From NCBI RefSeq assembly GCF_019399895.1, contig NC_091875.1, positions 4,092,001 through 4,156,000 on the forward strand: a DNA stretch of 64,000 bases, in the 5' to 3' direction. Origin of the DNA: Cardiocondyla obscurior (taxonomy: Eukaryota; Arthropoda; Insecta; Hymenoptera; Formicidae). Numbering within the stretch: position 1 is the stretch's first letter; each line of letters opens with the position of its first letter. Made by a program: the position numbers and the translations under genes. Below the pieces are notes generated by a model. That model did not search any database, was not told the origin of the DNA, and saw only the letters and a list, made by a program, of their open reading frames with translations. Shown here one piece after another: positions 38,801-50,923 of the stretch.

Positions 38801-40685
38801 CAGGAAGTATGAAAGGACATCGAAATTGCGCTTCCGTATCTCGTTAACGCGCTTCGAGACTTGCTACGCGAAGTTATCTGCTCGACGCTTTTTATTTCGT
38901 TACCGGCACCGATGCGGCGGCGTTAAAAATTGCCGTTGAATTTATTGAATTTATTTGCACGTAAAAACATCCTGTTCGGCGATTTTTCGTATATAATTAG
39001 CAGCATTACTCGTCAAGTGCTGCACGTTGTATTTATTTGTTAATTCAAATTATATATATTTGAATCATTGCACGTAAATTACATTATTTTTAATTCTTAC
39101 ATTAAAGAAAACTAATATAATAAGGATAATAGAAGCAAACTCGACTTTATATTATTTAATGCGTGGATTCTTCGGCATTACTTCCATTACGTTCTGGGAT
39201 TTTAGTTAATAAAATTTTACGACCGCTTCTCACATTAATTTACGGACCAGATATTCGATGTATGTAATATCGAATAATCGATGAATGTAATAAATAAATG
39301 CTTGAAAGCTCTTTTTAATTTAACCATCGTGTTCCGCGATTTCAAAGTCCGATAACTTAAAAACAGAATCAACGTAGGTATATTTTATTTATCATTTACA
39401 CACGTATGTATCTTCACCCGATGCTTTACGCCGCAGGATGTTTTATTCCGTGCGATAGTCCTTGCTGAATCTTTGTTGAACTAGCTTCGCGGTAAGCTTC
39501 GTGTATTTTAACAGAATTTTAATTCGAAAGGTAACGACTGCGAGACGAGCTTGCATTGCTTTAATAAAGTCGAGATATTTTTTACTAAGAAATTGTCACA
39601 GCTTTGCATTATATTAATCGAAGGATAACTCGCGACAAAAATATATACGATTTTCGATGTGACCCCGTGGATCTCGACGTTCGTCGAGATTGCCCAGTCA
39701 CTACAGTGATGAAAGGTTACGGTTTCAGAAACTGCCGGGGAAAGCGTCGGAGACGCTTGAGACATCCTCCTTCCGCCGGTCAATAACTGGACACTGCCTT
39801 CTCCTCCGTCCTTTGCGTCTACGGTGGCAGTGTGCACACACACAAGACATACATACAGGGTGTCAAAAATCAAAGTGCCTTTAGGATTTAAATGGGTATC
39901 TAAATTCACGATTGCCAGCTGCGTTCAATAAATATTTATGATATAGATTTATATGAAAATATAATTTGCAATCGAGAATTTATTCCGCTTCCATTATTCA
40001 CTGCTCGCGTGTGTTCGGTATGATAATGTGTCAGCGGGAGATGCGTCGCCTCGGTTCGGTACAGAGTGAGTTAGTCTCGACAGATCCGAAGATAAATCGA
40101 CAGATTGGAAAATCTATTCAAAAGCTGATTCGCGGCAGCTCGCGCAACCGATGTAAGCACCGATCGTGTAATATTACTTGGTAAACGCTAGCGGGCGGAT
40201 AAACGCGGCGACCAGGCGGGAGGGCGAGAGGACGGAGAGAGGAAGCGAGAAAATTTGCAAGAAACTATATTTACGGAGTTCGTTCCAGAACATTGACCCA
40301 CGGGGAGAGAAGTTACACCGATGGAAGTCGCTCGGAGGTGTTCTGAGAGACCGCAGCGGTACAACAGTAGTTTTTCTTTTTTTTTTCTTTTTTTTTCGGT
40401 ACACAAGCAAGAAACCTAAACGCTTCTCTAAACGTTCTCGCTTCCCCTCCCGTGCTCCGGCTACGGACAGGAACGGACAACGCGGCGCGATCCTTTTATT
40501 TCTGCCGTTTATTGGATGCTGTGGATGTAAGGACGAAGGACCTAGTCCTTCGTGGGAAGAAACGATGCGGTTTCTTTCCGCTTGGACGAAGAAGCGGAGA
40601 GAAAAGAGAAAGTGAGAGAAGGAAAGAAAGCTCCTTTCCACCTCGAAACGGCCACAAAGAATATCGAGCCCTTCCGCGCTCTCTT

Positions 40686-40716
<31 letters not shown>

Positions 40717-43700
40717 TCCTTTGCTATCCCGAGATCCGTGCAACTTCAACACGCAGAAAGTCCACTTTGACATTGTTCGTGGACTATCGACTGCGCTCGC
40801 AAAAAGCTACCCGCCTTCATCGGGCGAGGCAGAGCCCGAGAGATTTTTCCAAAAGGACCTACTGGTCTTTTACATGCGATCTCGTAAATAACGCCCAATC
40901 ACTTGACCAAGCGCGACAGGTTTACAAGACAGAACGAGTGGAATCCAACCTCCCGAGCAATTTCTCAGATGTTAGCGACGGGGAAAGACAATTAACTCCT
41001 CAGGGCCCGATCAAATTCTGCGGGACGGCTCGAGCGTTCTTAATCGATATAATGACAATAATTATCAATCACGGCTTTTTCTTTTTCATCCCGATGTACT
41101 CTATCACTCGTAGGCTTCCTGCATAGAAAATTCTCTAACGTTTCTTTCTGAACATCCACTCCATGTAACTACTCCGATCTCGTGATGTAATCTATATCGT
41201 ATCTATATCTATAATAATCTATATCGTATTATTATATTTTTTTTTTATCACGTTTTTATCAATAATGTTACAACGGTGCGCGCGAAAAATGTTGAGATCG
41301 ATTGAATTTTCTTTTTCGTATCGCTTCGGGAACGAGAAGAGATTACTTCCCCGCAGTGAAATCTGGGCGTCGGCGTCTAGATAAGAGAAAAACGGGCGAA
41401 GGGAAGATGCGGAGAGGAAAGATCGAAGGAGGTAAATTGCCCCGAGATATTTAATCCCGCGGAAAGGCCGAGGGATCTCTCCTTTATTGGCTCGACGAGT
41501 GAGCAACGGGCGAGATAAGTTTCCCGTCGGATCGATGGCCAATCGCGTTAAGCGATTTTCGCGCCTCGTTATCCTTTGTTTCTATCCGGTGGACGGTCGG
41601 CTGCATCTCGTCGACAACGGTACGATATCGACACGGCGACGGCGATGCTCCTTCGTCTTTCGCGACGTCGAAGGATCGATCTTATATCGCGTCACCCGCG
41701 TTTCTCTCCGTCTACGCGAAGAATCGCCGACTTTCACATTCCTCAATGCCAGGGAAAATTACCAAGGGGTAAACTGTGTCCCGGCGAGAAGCGACTTTTC
41801 CGCACCGGACGGACGCTATCCTCCCCTCCCGTTCCCGCTGACGAGATTGCCAACGAGGATTTTCAATAGAGATAACCCTCCTCCTCTCTTTTTCTCCCGC
41901 TGCGCCATGTAACTCTCGACTCGTCAAATTGCTCTCATCTTTTTCTCTCACTATCGCTATATCTTTCGAGTATTACGAATTTATTAGATTTCAATTCGCA
42001 GGCTACGAAAATCAGATTTTCTACAACAGCGAAGTATAATAATGTCAGAGATATTACGATGAATAATCTAAGTTAATTAAATAATTTCCGTTTATTCCGT
42101 TCGATCGAACGTCGCGCGTCGTTACAAATACTCTAAAAAAAATGTGACGATGATCTGTAATTCAATTGCAATTGTAAAATCGCACGAAATGAGATCGAAA
42201 TAAGAATAAGGGTGGCAAAGAGATGGCATCGTTGCTGTAGCTGTTTTCATCCAGCAACTCTGTCGACACGGAGGAACCTGAATTAAACTCTATTTTCATA
42301 GAGCGTGCGCATCGCGATTGAATTGCCACCCGCTTGGCTTTGCGCGCCAAGTGCTTTCGGAAATTAAGCGACATTGTGCCTTAACGAATGGGATTCATGC
42401 GAATATGGCCTACGTCCTCCTACCGAACGGCCCGGAAAATTTGCCCACCAAGACGCAAGAATGGAAGAAAAGTAGCAGAGCAAACCTGCTCGCATCTCTG
42501 AATGCGACGGGGCTGAGAATCAATTTCAGGATTCGTTTATAGCTCGGAGTAACAGCAGTCTCGGCACACGCTGCCACCCGTTTTCACAAATTGCCATCAA
42601 ACTCTTTTAACTTTTTCAACAATAAGACCGTGAGTTGATTTAAATAAAAAAAAAAAAAAAATAGAGTACCTTTTAATTTCCTCCTACGATTTAAATTAAA
42701 AAAAAAAAAAAGATTTTACGTACAACTTGTGGAACAAATTTATTTAATGATAAATAAGATGCATTTAATATTAAAATAAATTGCTTAAAATTTTTTTTTA
42801 AAGTAATCGCACTTATTTAAATCTTAATTTGCGAAAATTGTATGCTTTAATTTCTATAAAAATGTATCCGACGTTAAGTCCCGTATATTAACTCGTGGTG
42901 ATTTATCGCCACTCGTAAATAAGAAAATATATATCAATGGCAAATTTACCAAGAGAATTAATATAGAAACGGGAAAGAGTAAAAAAAAGAAGAAAAAAAA
43001 TAAGGATTCGCGCCGCGGACGGGCAAAGGGGCGAATATTCCTCCGTAGGTGAGGCATTATTACCCCGATGGCGAGTTCATGGCGACTAATGGTGGTGGTG
43101 GTTTACGGTGGTGGCCACGACGATACCGCCGGTCTCGTACCAAGCAATATCTGGTTGGTCACGTAGACTGACCTCAGCACCAGAGTAATAACGATGCTCG
43201 TCTGGACGTTTCTCCGTCGCCGTGATCGCGTGGCGTACGTGGAGAACGGCGAGCGAAAGAGGTTGATGTCAGTGAAAAGGTTATCACACAGAAAACACCG
43301 TACCTTTTTTTTCGGACTTTCCTTCGAATGGCGTTAAACCTCTACTTGTACATAACAGTTTCGAACAAACGTACGACTTTATCAAGTCATTCATCTCTAT
43401 CGCGTTGTCGAAACTTTAACGTGTTACTTTCACGAATAAAAAGGCAACGATTATTTATATAACAACATTAATACTTTAATTAGTCATTTTAAAATAATGT
43501 TATATTTGTAAAATGCCTTTATTTTTAATAAAGTAATAATATTCTTTAACAAATGCTATACTTTATTCGGGACTGAATTATAACGATCAGTAAGTACCTA
43601 CTTGGGCGTTTCGTTATTCAAATAATGTTATTAAAATTTTTTTAATATTTACCGAATATCACTCCACTTTAAGAGAAGCTATTGGAGTATCTTTATTGAT

Positions 43701-45249
43701 GCTTTTGCCAGCTACGTAACCAGCCAATATACGTGGCGTACACGGCAGCTTACAAAGTCTCTTAAGTCGTAACAAAAAGACTATTGTGCGCTAGGTAAAA
43801 GAACGACAAAAATATATGTGTCACTCACCGTACATCTTCCCTTCGTCGGAAAGGATGATTTTGCGCCGACCACATGGCGGATATATGGTAAGAGCTTCCT
43901 GGAAGCTCTGTTCGATATCCGGTGACCACACACCCTCCGCATCCGCTGCCGACAGGTCCTTCTCGTCCTGTAATAATTACTCTAATTTAGTATAGACTGA
44001 AAATTTTCATTAGCGTACATCAGTTAAAATGGTAGAATTTTTTTATTTCTTTAATTTAACAAGGCTCTTTTCTCTGCGATCGGAGAAGATCGGCGCACTC
44101 ACAATTTCTGATTAAGAATATTGTCAATCCCGCGACAGTTTATTGCAATCGTTTACGAAGATTTATTACACTTGTTACGATTGCGGGAGAGTATTTTTGC
44201 TATAATGCACTTTGATTTAAATATGTTTGACAGGCTTGAAAAAAAAAAAGAAAAAAAAAGAAAAAAAAAGAAAAAAAATCAATTTATTTTCAATTCGGGC
44301 GCTGAGCTGTACGCGCGCGATTTATCTGTCGCAATCGTTGATCGCAAACGTGGCCGGACCTCGGAGACTTCCCTCCCTCTGAAACAAAGGATCCCTAGCA
44401 GCCGCGAAGTCACGCCTGGAACGTGGCCGAGTGGACTTGATCTTTTTTCTTTTTCTCCTATCGAATCGAAAGTGTCTCGCGTTTTCGCTTCTTCTTCGCT
44501 TTTTCTTTCGCGCGTCCATCGAGATCCGCACGATGTGCTGCGATACCTCTTAGTCCGAAAGGGTGCAAAACGACGTTGTGCGAATACGCGATACACGGAA
44601 ACACCTAGTAGCTCGAAAAGCACTTCGTTGGGACTGGAATTTCAACGAATCGAAAAACCTCCGTGCCGCACGGAGAGAAATGTATGATGCCCCGGTGCTG
44701 TTCCGTTCCGTTCCGTGCCGTGCCGTGAAACGGACGATTATCTTGGACGCTAGGTACCGAGAAGTGCGGAAAGGGTGCGAGGAAACAGGCTTGTCTCTTC
44801 CGAGAACCCTGGTCACGTTCGCCACGTTCGATATAATATCGCCGGGCACGCGATTCAGAACGGGAGACTTTCTAGATGGTACGAAAAAGTCCTCGATTTG
44901 ATCTCGTTCGCGCTCGAGGATTAACAGTAGATCGACGCCACTGTATTTTATTGGTACCAAATCGTGACTGAATCAAAGAGAGTATTTTTTTTTTTTTTTT
45001 TTTTTGAGAGAGCATAAAATAGAAGCTATGTGTTTATTTTGCTGAATAGCGTGGAAATTCAATTTCGAAATAATATATGTAGAACGCTGGATAATATCGT
45101 ATAGTACCAACACAGTTGACTTACATCGCTAATTTCGCCAACGTCGAGGTTCTTCGTATCCGAGCCGGAGCCGTTGGCGTCGGGCGGCGGCCCGGAACTC
45201 GCGGGGGTCCACGGCGCGGAAATGGTGTCGGCTGCAGCCACCGCACTGC
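21403..45249 (-). CDS. sd: scalloped, TEAD-family transcription factor (start codon exon not settled)
   Basis: Minus-strand exons, 5' to 3': 45249-45125, 43967-43829, 29584-29454, 24627-24472, 22594-22379, 22278-22049, 21973-21739, 21516-21403. Every junction keeps frame, 1346 nt in all. The protein has an acidic N-terminal segment ending NLDVGEISDDEKDLSAAD. The TEA/ATTS DNA-binding domain runs EGVWSPDIEQSFQEAL to VLARRKLREIQ. A P/S-rich linker follows, then the Yki/Vg-binding beta-sandwich ([70 protein letters not shown], end GAQHHIYRLVQD). Family knowledge: Sd binds DNA at MCAT-like sites and recruits Yorkie (Hippo pathway growth control), Vestigial (wing fate) or Tgi. Introns reach 14.2 kb, typical of a heavily regulated developmental gene. 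The first exon lacks an in-frame ATG, so at least one more exon lies upstream. Confidence 0.97.
21739..21973 (-). CDS. sd: sd exon: Yki-binding core
   Basis: Begins one base into the Gln codon of TSQ|YESNENMT and ends FTILQ before donor GTGCGT. Carries [14 protein letters not shown] and [18 protein letters not shown], the surface that contacts Yap/Yki in TEADs. Confidence 0.97.
22049..22278 (-). CDS. sd: sd exon: first half of Yki-binding domain
   Basis: 230 nt, opens [20 protein letters not shown], continues VKQIYDKFPEKKGGLKELYD and ends FYGVTS plus CA of the next Gln codon. Donor GTGAGT. Confidence 0.97.
22379..22594 (-). CDS. sd: sd exon: linker and start of Yki-binding domain
   Basis: 72 codons in phase 0 from QFWQPGLQPGTSQDVKPFPQ to EFSAYMEQQREQEI. 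Acceptor TTGCTTTCAG, donor GTACGT. Includes PPWEGRAIATHKLRLVE, the strand that opens the fold. It can join either the cassette exon (24627-24472) or directly the TEA exon ending AKLKV, since all three borders are phase 0. Confidence 0.97.
22595..24471 (-). other. sd intron between cassette and linker exons
   Basis: AT-rich, with a poly-A run near 22925-22943 and a pyrimidine run at 24245-24285. An isolated GC-rich island at about 23236-23345 reads open on both strands (plus-strand QQGPPGAVQQQREPG) but was not assigned. Confidence 0.6.
24472..24627 (-). CDS. sd: sd probable cassette exon (52 codons)
   Basis: 156 nt, phase 0 at both ends, acceptor TTTGTCAG and donor GTAAGT. Reads DHAAKEKALQTMSSMSSAQI then VSAGSAIHNKMPPALVGPLA and ends VSYPGA. 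It aligns with the vertebrate TEAD segment DQTAKDKALQ...SSAQIVSATAIHNK. The best-known fly Sd protein goes straight from AKIKV to QFWQPG, so skipping here would give the fly-like form. Confidence 0.9.
26256..26278. repeat. (GTGC)n microsatellite
   Basis: About five GTGC/CGTG units in the 4.8-kb sd intron. Confidence 0.8.
26761..26825. repeat. (CT)n microsatellite
   Basis: Long CT/AG tract with a few interruptions, continuing as pyrimidine-rich DNA to about 26905. It produces spurious open frames of Ser/Leu or Arg/Glu. Confidence 0.9.
29454..29584 (-). CDS. sd: sd exon: C-terminal half of TEA domain
   Basis: 131 nt, starts by completing the Gly codon of KMYG and reads RNELIARYIKLRTGKTRTRK, QVSSHIQVLARRKLREIQAK, LKV; donor GTGAGT. 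This part contains the DNA-recognition helix and the nuclear localisation-like basic run. Confidence 0.97.
33833..33857. repeat. (CTA)n trinucleotide repeat
   Basis: Eight CTA units in the 14.2-kb sd intron. Confidence 0.85.
34299..34341. repeat. (CT)n microsatellite
   Basis: CT dinucleotides with one CCGT interruption near the right end. Confidence 0.9.
34667..34701. repeat. (TTTGA)n pentanucleotide repeat
   Basis: TTTGA units that change to TTCGA at the right end. Confidence 0.75.
35638..35661. repeat. (GAAC)n tetranucleotide repeat
   Basis: About six perfect GAAC units. Confidence 0.85.
37755..37777. repeat. (CGT)n trinucleotide repeat
   Basis: Seven or more CGT units. Reads as poly-Arg or poly-Asp/Val in spurious frames. 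Confidence 0.85.
40680..40717. repeat. CTCTTT-type pyrimidine repeat
   Basis: Imperfect (CTCTCTCTTT)n with a period of about 12. Confidence 0.75.
43829..43967 (-). CDS. sd: sd exon: N-terminal half of TEA domain
   Basis: 46 codons plus one base: DEKDLSAADAEGVWSPDIEQ, SFQEALTIYPPCGRRKIILS, DEGKMY plus G. Acceptor ATTACAG, donor GTGAGT. A 14.2-kb intron follows inside the TEA domain. Confidence 0.97.
43968..45124 (-). other. sd intron between acidic segment and TEA domain
   Basis: 1.16 kb. Holds an A-rich tract with G every 10 bases (44238-44278) and a T-run near 44985-45005. Open frames on both strands at 44121-44960 are not recognisable. Confidence 0.55.
44238..44278. repeat. Poly-A tract with G every 10 bases
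   Basis: G at 44250, 44260 and 44270 in otherwise pure A, a strict 10-bp period. Confidence 0.85.
45125..45249 (-). CDS. sd: sd exon: N-terminal acidic segment
   Basis: 125 nt starting with two bases of a split codon (xGC) then SAVAAADTISAPWTPASSGP, PPDANGSGSDTKNLDVGEIS, D; donor GTAAGT. SPWTP/APWTP and SKNLDVG/TKNLDVG blocks match insect Sd. It has no usable ATG in frame after the acceptor, so the start is further upstream. Confidence 0.93.
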
Positions 45250-45841
45250 CTGTAACCAAACGAACTTATTAATTTCTTTTAAAGTTAATAAGCTGCAAAC
45301 GGTAAATATATATATTTTACAACCATTAGAAACAACACATAATTATCAATTAATTTAGCCCGCTATCAGTATTAAACTCGGCTTCAAAAATAAAATAAAA
45401 TATATTATTAAAAATTAAACCTCTAAGCCACAGTCTGCTCTTTGGCCTATTTATGTATTGTTTCGATGTATTTTACCAATAATCATGTTTTTTATTATAC
45501 GATATAAAAGTTGACGAATTATAGAAAATAAATAAGAAGTAAGCGACAAAAGAAGAACGATGAAACAGTGCATAGAGAGAGATTAAATAAGAAGAAGTAA
45601 AGAGCACGTTATGGATTAGAATTTAGACTTGTGGAAAAAAAAAAAAAAATTAGATGAACATGCACGCTATGCGCAGAGAGGTGACGGAAAAATCGGGACG
45701 TGAAAAATCGCGGTGGAGGGGTAAAAGAAAGATAAGAGGGATAAGGAAGGCACTCGGTCGTCGCTCAACGCTCTCTCGTCGGAGCAACAAGTGTTCGCTG
45801 ATATCGCGTATCAATGCCACGACGGCGAGTGGGGACAGCTC

Positions 45842-45877
45842 GTAGGCGGTACACTCCGCCTACCGAGGGTGGAGTGT
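45842..45877. repeat. Overlapping alternative hairpins
   Basis: A perfect 8-bp stem (45842-45849 with 45856-45863, loop TACACT) overlaps a second perfect 7-bp stem (ACACTCC 45851-45857 with GGAGTGT 45871-45877). The two cannot form together. It lies about 600 bp upstream of the sd acidic exon. Confidence 0.5.
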
Positions 45878-48800
45878 GTATGTTAAACCCCCGGAAAAGA
45901 CCCCTATTCCCCAGCTAGGTTCGTACCACCGGTGGTGGCGCAAATCCTGCTCCGTAGCAACAACCACCCCCGAGCCAAAACCGGAGCCAGCCACCCCTTT
46001 CACCCCTTTCGCTCCTCTTACCCTTCTGCAGGCAACCCCTTTCTCATCCTCACCCCCTCTCGCCATGTGGCATTCATCGTGATGACGAAATTCATCGGAG
46101 AATCATTTGTAGGGATTTGCGCACATGTACCGGCCATTCCACAGCTCTCGCAGAATCAACTGACGAGACGGATTAATATTAACAATAACGCAAATGATAA
46201 CAAGTTACATTTTCTTCTAATAAAAATTGTCTTTTATCATGATTAAATTGCTTATTTAATTTTTTTCTTTAATTAGTAAAAATTTATTTGCATGATTATT
46301 TATACTTGTAACACTTTATTAAAAAAAAAAATCTACAGATTAAAGGAAAACATTGGTGTAATTAATTAAAAATCGTTTTAAGAAAGTATTACGGCTAAAA
46401 AGGTTAATAGAGACGCGGGATATGGCTACGTACTCGCGCACGTGCATACAAGTGTGTGTAGCGTGTGTGTGTGTGAATGTGCTAGATCGAGCTCGCGATG
46501 CTATATAGAATGGCAGAAGACATAGATCATGGAGGATGACGTATGATTGCATTCGGCGCTCTTGCTAGCAATGAAGAGCAGGGGGAGAGAGGAGAATCGA
46601 GGTTACCCAGAGGATGGAAATGTTTGGATGAAGGATAGGATATGACCAGGCCGACCATGATAGGGTGCAGGAACTTCAAGAGGGAGAGAAGGCCTCTCGC
46701 CAACGAGACCTCGGAATGTCGTGGCCACTACTATGATTGTGCCAGATCGTGGACGTATACGTCTTTCTCCATTATTTGCGTCGCTGTTTAGCGCGATATT
46801 ACATTTCTTCGGTCTCATTGAGTAATAATGAAATTGCGATAAATTAATCCGGCCGGTATCAATTTTTTGAGTAACATCCAATTAATTTTGCGCAAATTAT
46901 AACGATAAAATAATCATTAATTCCTATTTTCCGGAAAGTTTTTTTTTTCTTTTTTCCCCACAAATTTTTCATCGACATATTATTTTGAAAGAACAGAGAA
47001 AACGTGTTCTTGCTGCTTGATCCTTGAGCTACATAAACGACGTATTATACAGAAGTATCAGTTGCGATACTGTCTGGGATGACACCTAGTGTAAACGCCG
47101 CGTTCGCGGTAATAGTAATAGCAGTGGCACTGGCTAAGCTGTAAATTTGCCGTATAACCATTCGGGAGCGGTCGAGTAGGCCAGGTCTGTCCTCTGTCTC
47201 TATCTGTCTTTCTCTTCCTCTCGCTTTTCGGAGATGGTCGACAAGGGGGTGAGGACGGGCGGCGGGCGGCGGCAAGCGAAGGGTGAGACAGCAGACGGGG
47301 GTCGTAGAAGCATTCATAGCAGGAACCAGAGGGTGGCTTCGGTGGAATGCGTCCCGTTTAATATCGCGGACATTATATATCGCCTCTCTTGTCCCTACGT
47401 TGCTCGTGTTGGACGCGGTATAACGCCTACGAACACACCCTCGTCGGCACATGCACGTTAACGTAACGACACCTAGCCGCTTATTTGCCACCACCGATGT
47501 CTGATAACGCACTCGCGAGCTCTGGGATACCTTTTCATAATGTCGACGGCTATCTTCCCGTGAGCCATTGACCGAGTTATTTATCGCTAATCGCATCAAA
47601 GTTAAAAAGTTTCCTCTTCCACGGTATTTTTTAATTTTTTATTTCTTTTTATTTCTTTTCGGATGCGTCGAATATCAAGATTGCAAAATGAACGTACAAC
47701 GTGACAATAGAGACAAAGCTGTAGGTAATATAAGCACTTTTATATCGCCGTAACGAGATTTCGCTCTCGTGCGAAATTTCCGGGGAAAATTAATTATCTC
47801 GATGCCGGTTGCGAGTTACCGTACCGTAAAATTTATTAAAAGACGTCCCATGCAATTCACATACCGTGTTCCCGCGTTTTACGCGAGCCATTAAGAATTC
47901 TAATCGGTTCTGGCACGAGCCGTCTCGATATTATCGAACGATTACACGCAGCGCTGCCTGGACAAAGTAAAAGGCTCGCGAGAGGTACGCGCTCGCGGTA
48001 TAGTTGACTTTATAAATCGACCGCGACGAATCGGTTTTAATTGTCGGGTGTGCTTCGCGGGTTACATCAAATACGTAAAGGCGTAAAGGCACGAGCCGCC
48101 GAGATAACGACGGTGATTACGTGAAAAATTATTGCATCACGTTAACGCTACGTTCGTGACTTAAAAACAGAGCAGCGCGACAGAACGATATAGTTGAAAC
48201 GGACGCTTCAAAAAAGATATCTTTAATTGTATTATAAAAAGTAAATTAAAAAAAAAAATAAAAAAGACACGGTTATAAAATACGCTCTGCGCAAAAGTAA
48301 ATAACGAACGGTAAATGAGATAATAAACTCATTAGATTTCGAAAACTGAATCGAAGCAACTCCGTCGAAGAATCTCTCGCGGAAATCTTTCGACCTTACG
48401 GAAAGGGGGTATGAAAAATAATTCGATTCGATGCCGAGCAATTGAACGAAGTCTCGGGCATGAATATTCAACGCTGCCGTTCGTCTCGCGGCTAAATCAC
48501 GAAGATAATTCGACCGGTAGTCGCCGACGGGTATTGTTTCGCAAGCCGTTCGTCCGATAATCGCCCGGCGAAATAATTCGTCGGGATTATACCCGACGAA
48601 CATTTATATCGCGCCTTTCGCGAAAAGTAAATCGGGAATATGTACATAAATCGGACGATCCGGCAGTGCGTCGCGTGCTGTAACGCTCATCGTATTGTCG
48701 CTCGCAATTAGAGAGATTAATTTACATACTGCGGGATTAACCATTCGGCCATGAATTATTCAGGGCTATGCTAATGCGCCGGTTCCGAATTGAAGTCAAT

Positions 48801-50862
48801 AATTGAATGCTCCTTGAGAATAAGGACAGGAAGCTATCGGTCCCGCCGCCCCTGCCCCTAGAAACTCACCAGGAGCATTAACCGCACATTATATTCGTAG
48901 GAAAACGAGAGCGCGTACGTAAAGCGATAATTGCTAACCACTCGCGTAACTTACGGGCCGAGTAACGCACCGCTATTTACTTTCCTGACGTTGCTGATGA
49001 CGATCAACGTTCTCGTAAACCGAACAATTTATTATGTGACGCTTTGACTGCACTTAATGCGATAGTAATGCCTTTTCATTAGGACTTTTATGGTTAATTT
49101 CGTACTGTTTTTCTTCAATAAAAATGTCACAACGTCGATAATCTGTGTTACTAGAGATAAATATATCAATTATTCTCAAAGTTGAGTATAATAAGTGTAT
49201 TAGGAAGAAAATATTTAAAAAAAAAAAATTAGTGTTAAGCGAATCAAGAAATGTTATCGCATGTCAAGATATTTTTATAAAGAAAAAAAAAAAAACAAAT
49301 CTCAAGTAGCAATTGTTATTTCCGATCGTACAATCGTAATAAATGTAATTTCGCAATCTTTACCAGGGAAATGACATTGAAGCGAGCGGTAGGATTAATA
49401 TCGGATCCTCGTGGTTCGTCTAATTGCATTAGATCGCGTCTGGTGCGCGTGCACGCGTCGCGGCGAGAGTTAATACGATTTTAATAACGAATAATGCAAT
49501 CCTCCGTCAAAAACCGCAGGGACATTGCCAGCGTAATAAGCTCTCGAGACGAGCCAGACGCGGAGAAGACGAATACTGAGGTTTCTTGTGTGAGTAGACA
49601 AACACGACGATGACTGGCAAGTAAGGAACTTGAGTGCGCGGGGAAGAAGAAACGGAGAAATTGCCAAGAGGGTAGACAAGAATCGAAGATGAAAGCGACG
49701 ACAAGAACGAGTGTCGATAAAACACTGGGAAAACTTTTGCGTTTTCAAAGAGTCTTCAGCTCGAGATAATCTTACATCAGTCACATGTTTGGTTAAAAGA
49801 TTCACGCTGTCTCGAAAGGACATTTCTAATTCCCGAGGTAATTACGTAAACTCGTCTTCCTTCGATCATTCCTGGATTTCCGCCGTCGTCGAGTTAAACA
49901 GTTGATTTTTTTTTTTTTTCGGCCCCGTGGGACCGACGGTACAGTGTCTACGGTGTTGATTTCACAGTTTCCGATGCAACGAGTGACAATGAGAGAAAAA
50001 AAACTTGCAGATAATGCAACTAAGGCAAAGATAAAACAGGAACAAAAGAGAAGAAATTACACGCTCCCTCTTCCTCTCTAACTCTCTCTCTCTTTTTCTC
50101 CTGCTCTCTTTCTTACTAAAATGATCTGGAGCAAACTCTTCTTCTCGTTTTCAAAAGCTAGCTCGGCAAGTAGAAGGCATCGATCGAGCGTATAGCGTTT
50201 CTTCGCTTTTCTCTACCTCTTTGCCTTCGTCGACAAGACAGCTGCTGGTGAGGCAACTACCAACGACCGGTTCCCGCATTTCTTTCTTTCTTCTTGTTCT
50301 CTCCCGATCTTCTCTCCCATCCTGCTTTACGTCATTCCGGGCTGGTGTCGATGCACCGAAGAGAAAAAAAAAAAGAAAGAAAGAGGGAAAAATGACACAG
50401 TGGCATGACAAAACGGCTGCCGGCGGCACTTTTTGTCCATTTAGAACACGATTCATAAGCGACAACCGATTACGTTTTGGTGGAAACTTGCGAGAATCTG
50501 TTTGACTTTGCCCTACAAAATGATTATTAACAAGTTCATTATTTTAACGATCAGTCGTGGAAAGAAACGGGAGAGGAACTGGTCGACGAATTCACGAGAA
50601 GCGGTAGAGAGAAGCACGGTGCAAATTTATCAGCCGATATCGAAGAGGGGAAGGAAGCAGAGCGCGTGGATGCACCGTTAATCGATTTGCATAAGATCGT
50701 CGTTTCGTGGCTACGTCTTCCAGCGTTGAGCGCGGATAAATGGGCGGGAGAAAAAAAGAAAAAAAAAAGGAGAAGAGACGCGCAGTCTGTCGACATGAAA
50801 GTCGATACGCGGTATAATTCGCGTAATTACACGAGTACATATTACACGCCGGCGGTACTCAC

Positions 50863-50923
50863 GAAGAAAACAGGAAACGCATCGGCGCCGCCGGCCAGGC
50901 CTCGCAAAGTAATATACGTGCAT
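50863..50923 (-). CDS. Alternative candidate sd start exon (weak)
   Basis: ATG at 50923, 20 codons plus one base (MHVYYFARPGRRRRCVSCFL), donor C|GTGAGT, same phase as needed by the 45249 exon. Composition (Arg/Cys-rich) is less protein-like than the 59.6-kb candidate. Either, both as alternative starts, or neither may be real. Confidence 0.15.

Larger units (their letters stand above)
29585..43828 (-). other. 14.2-kb sd intron splitting the TEA domain
   Basis: GC-mixed sequence with many microsatellites (CT, CTA, GAAC, CGT, TTTGA) and long homopolymer-rich tracts. Open frames of 60-220 codons on both strands are low-complexity and lack recognisable domains. By analogy with fly sd, large introns are where enhancers would be expected. 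No specific enhancer could be identified from sequence alone. Confidence 0.55.

Noticed and set aside
40174..41126. Overlapping long open frames (up to 224 codons) on both strands
   Set aside because: Low-complexity K/R/E and S/L runs from pyrimidine repeats; open on both strands at once.
47045..47599. 184-codon minus-strand open frame
   Set aside because: No recognisable domain, no matching splice phase to sd, and composition typical of GC-rich noncoding DNA with few stops.
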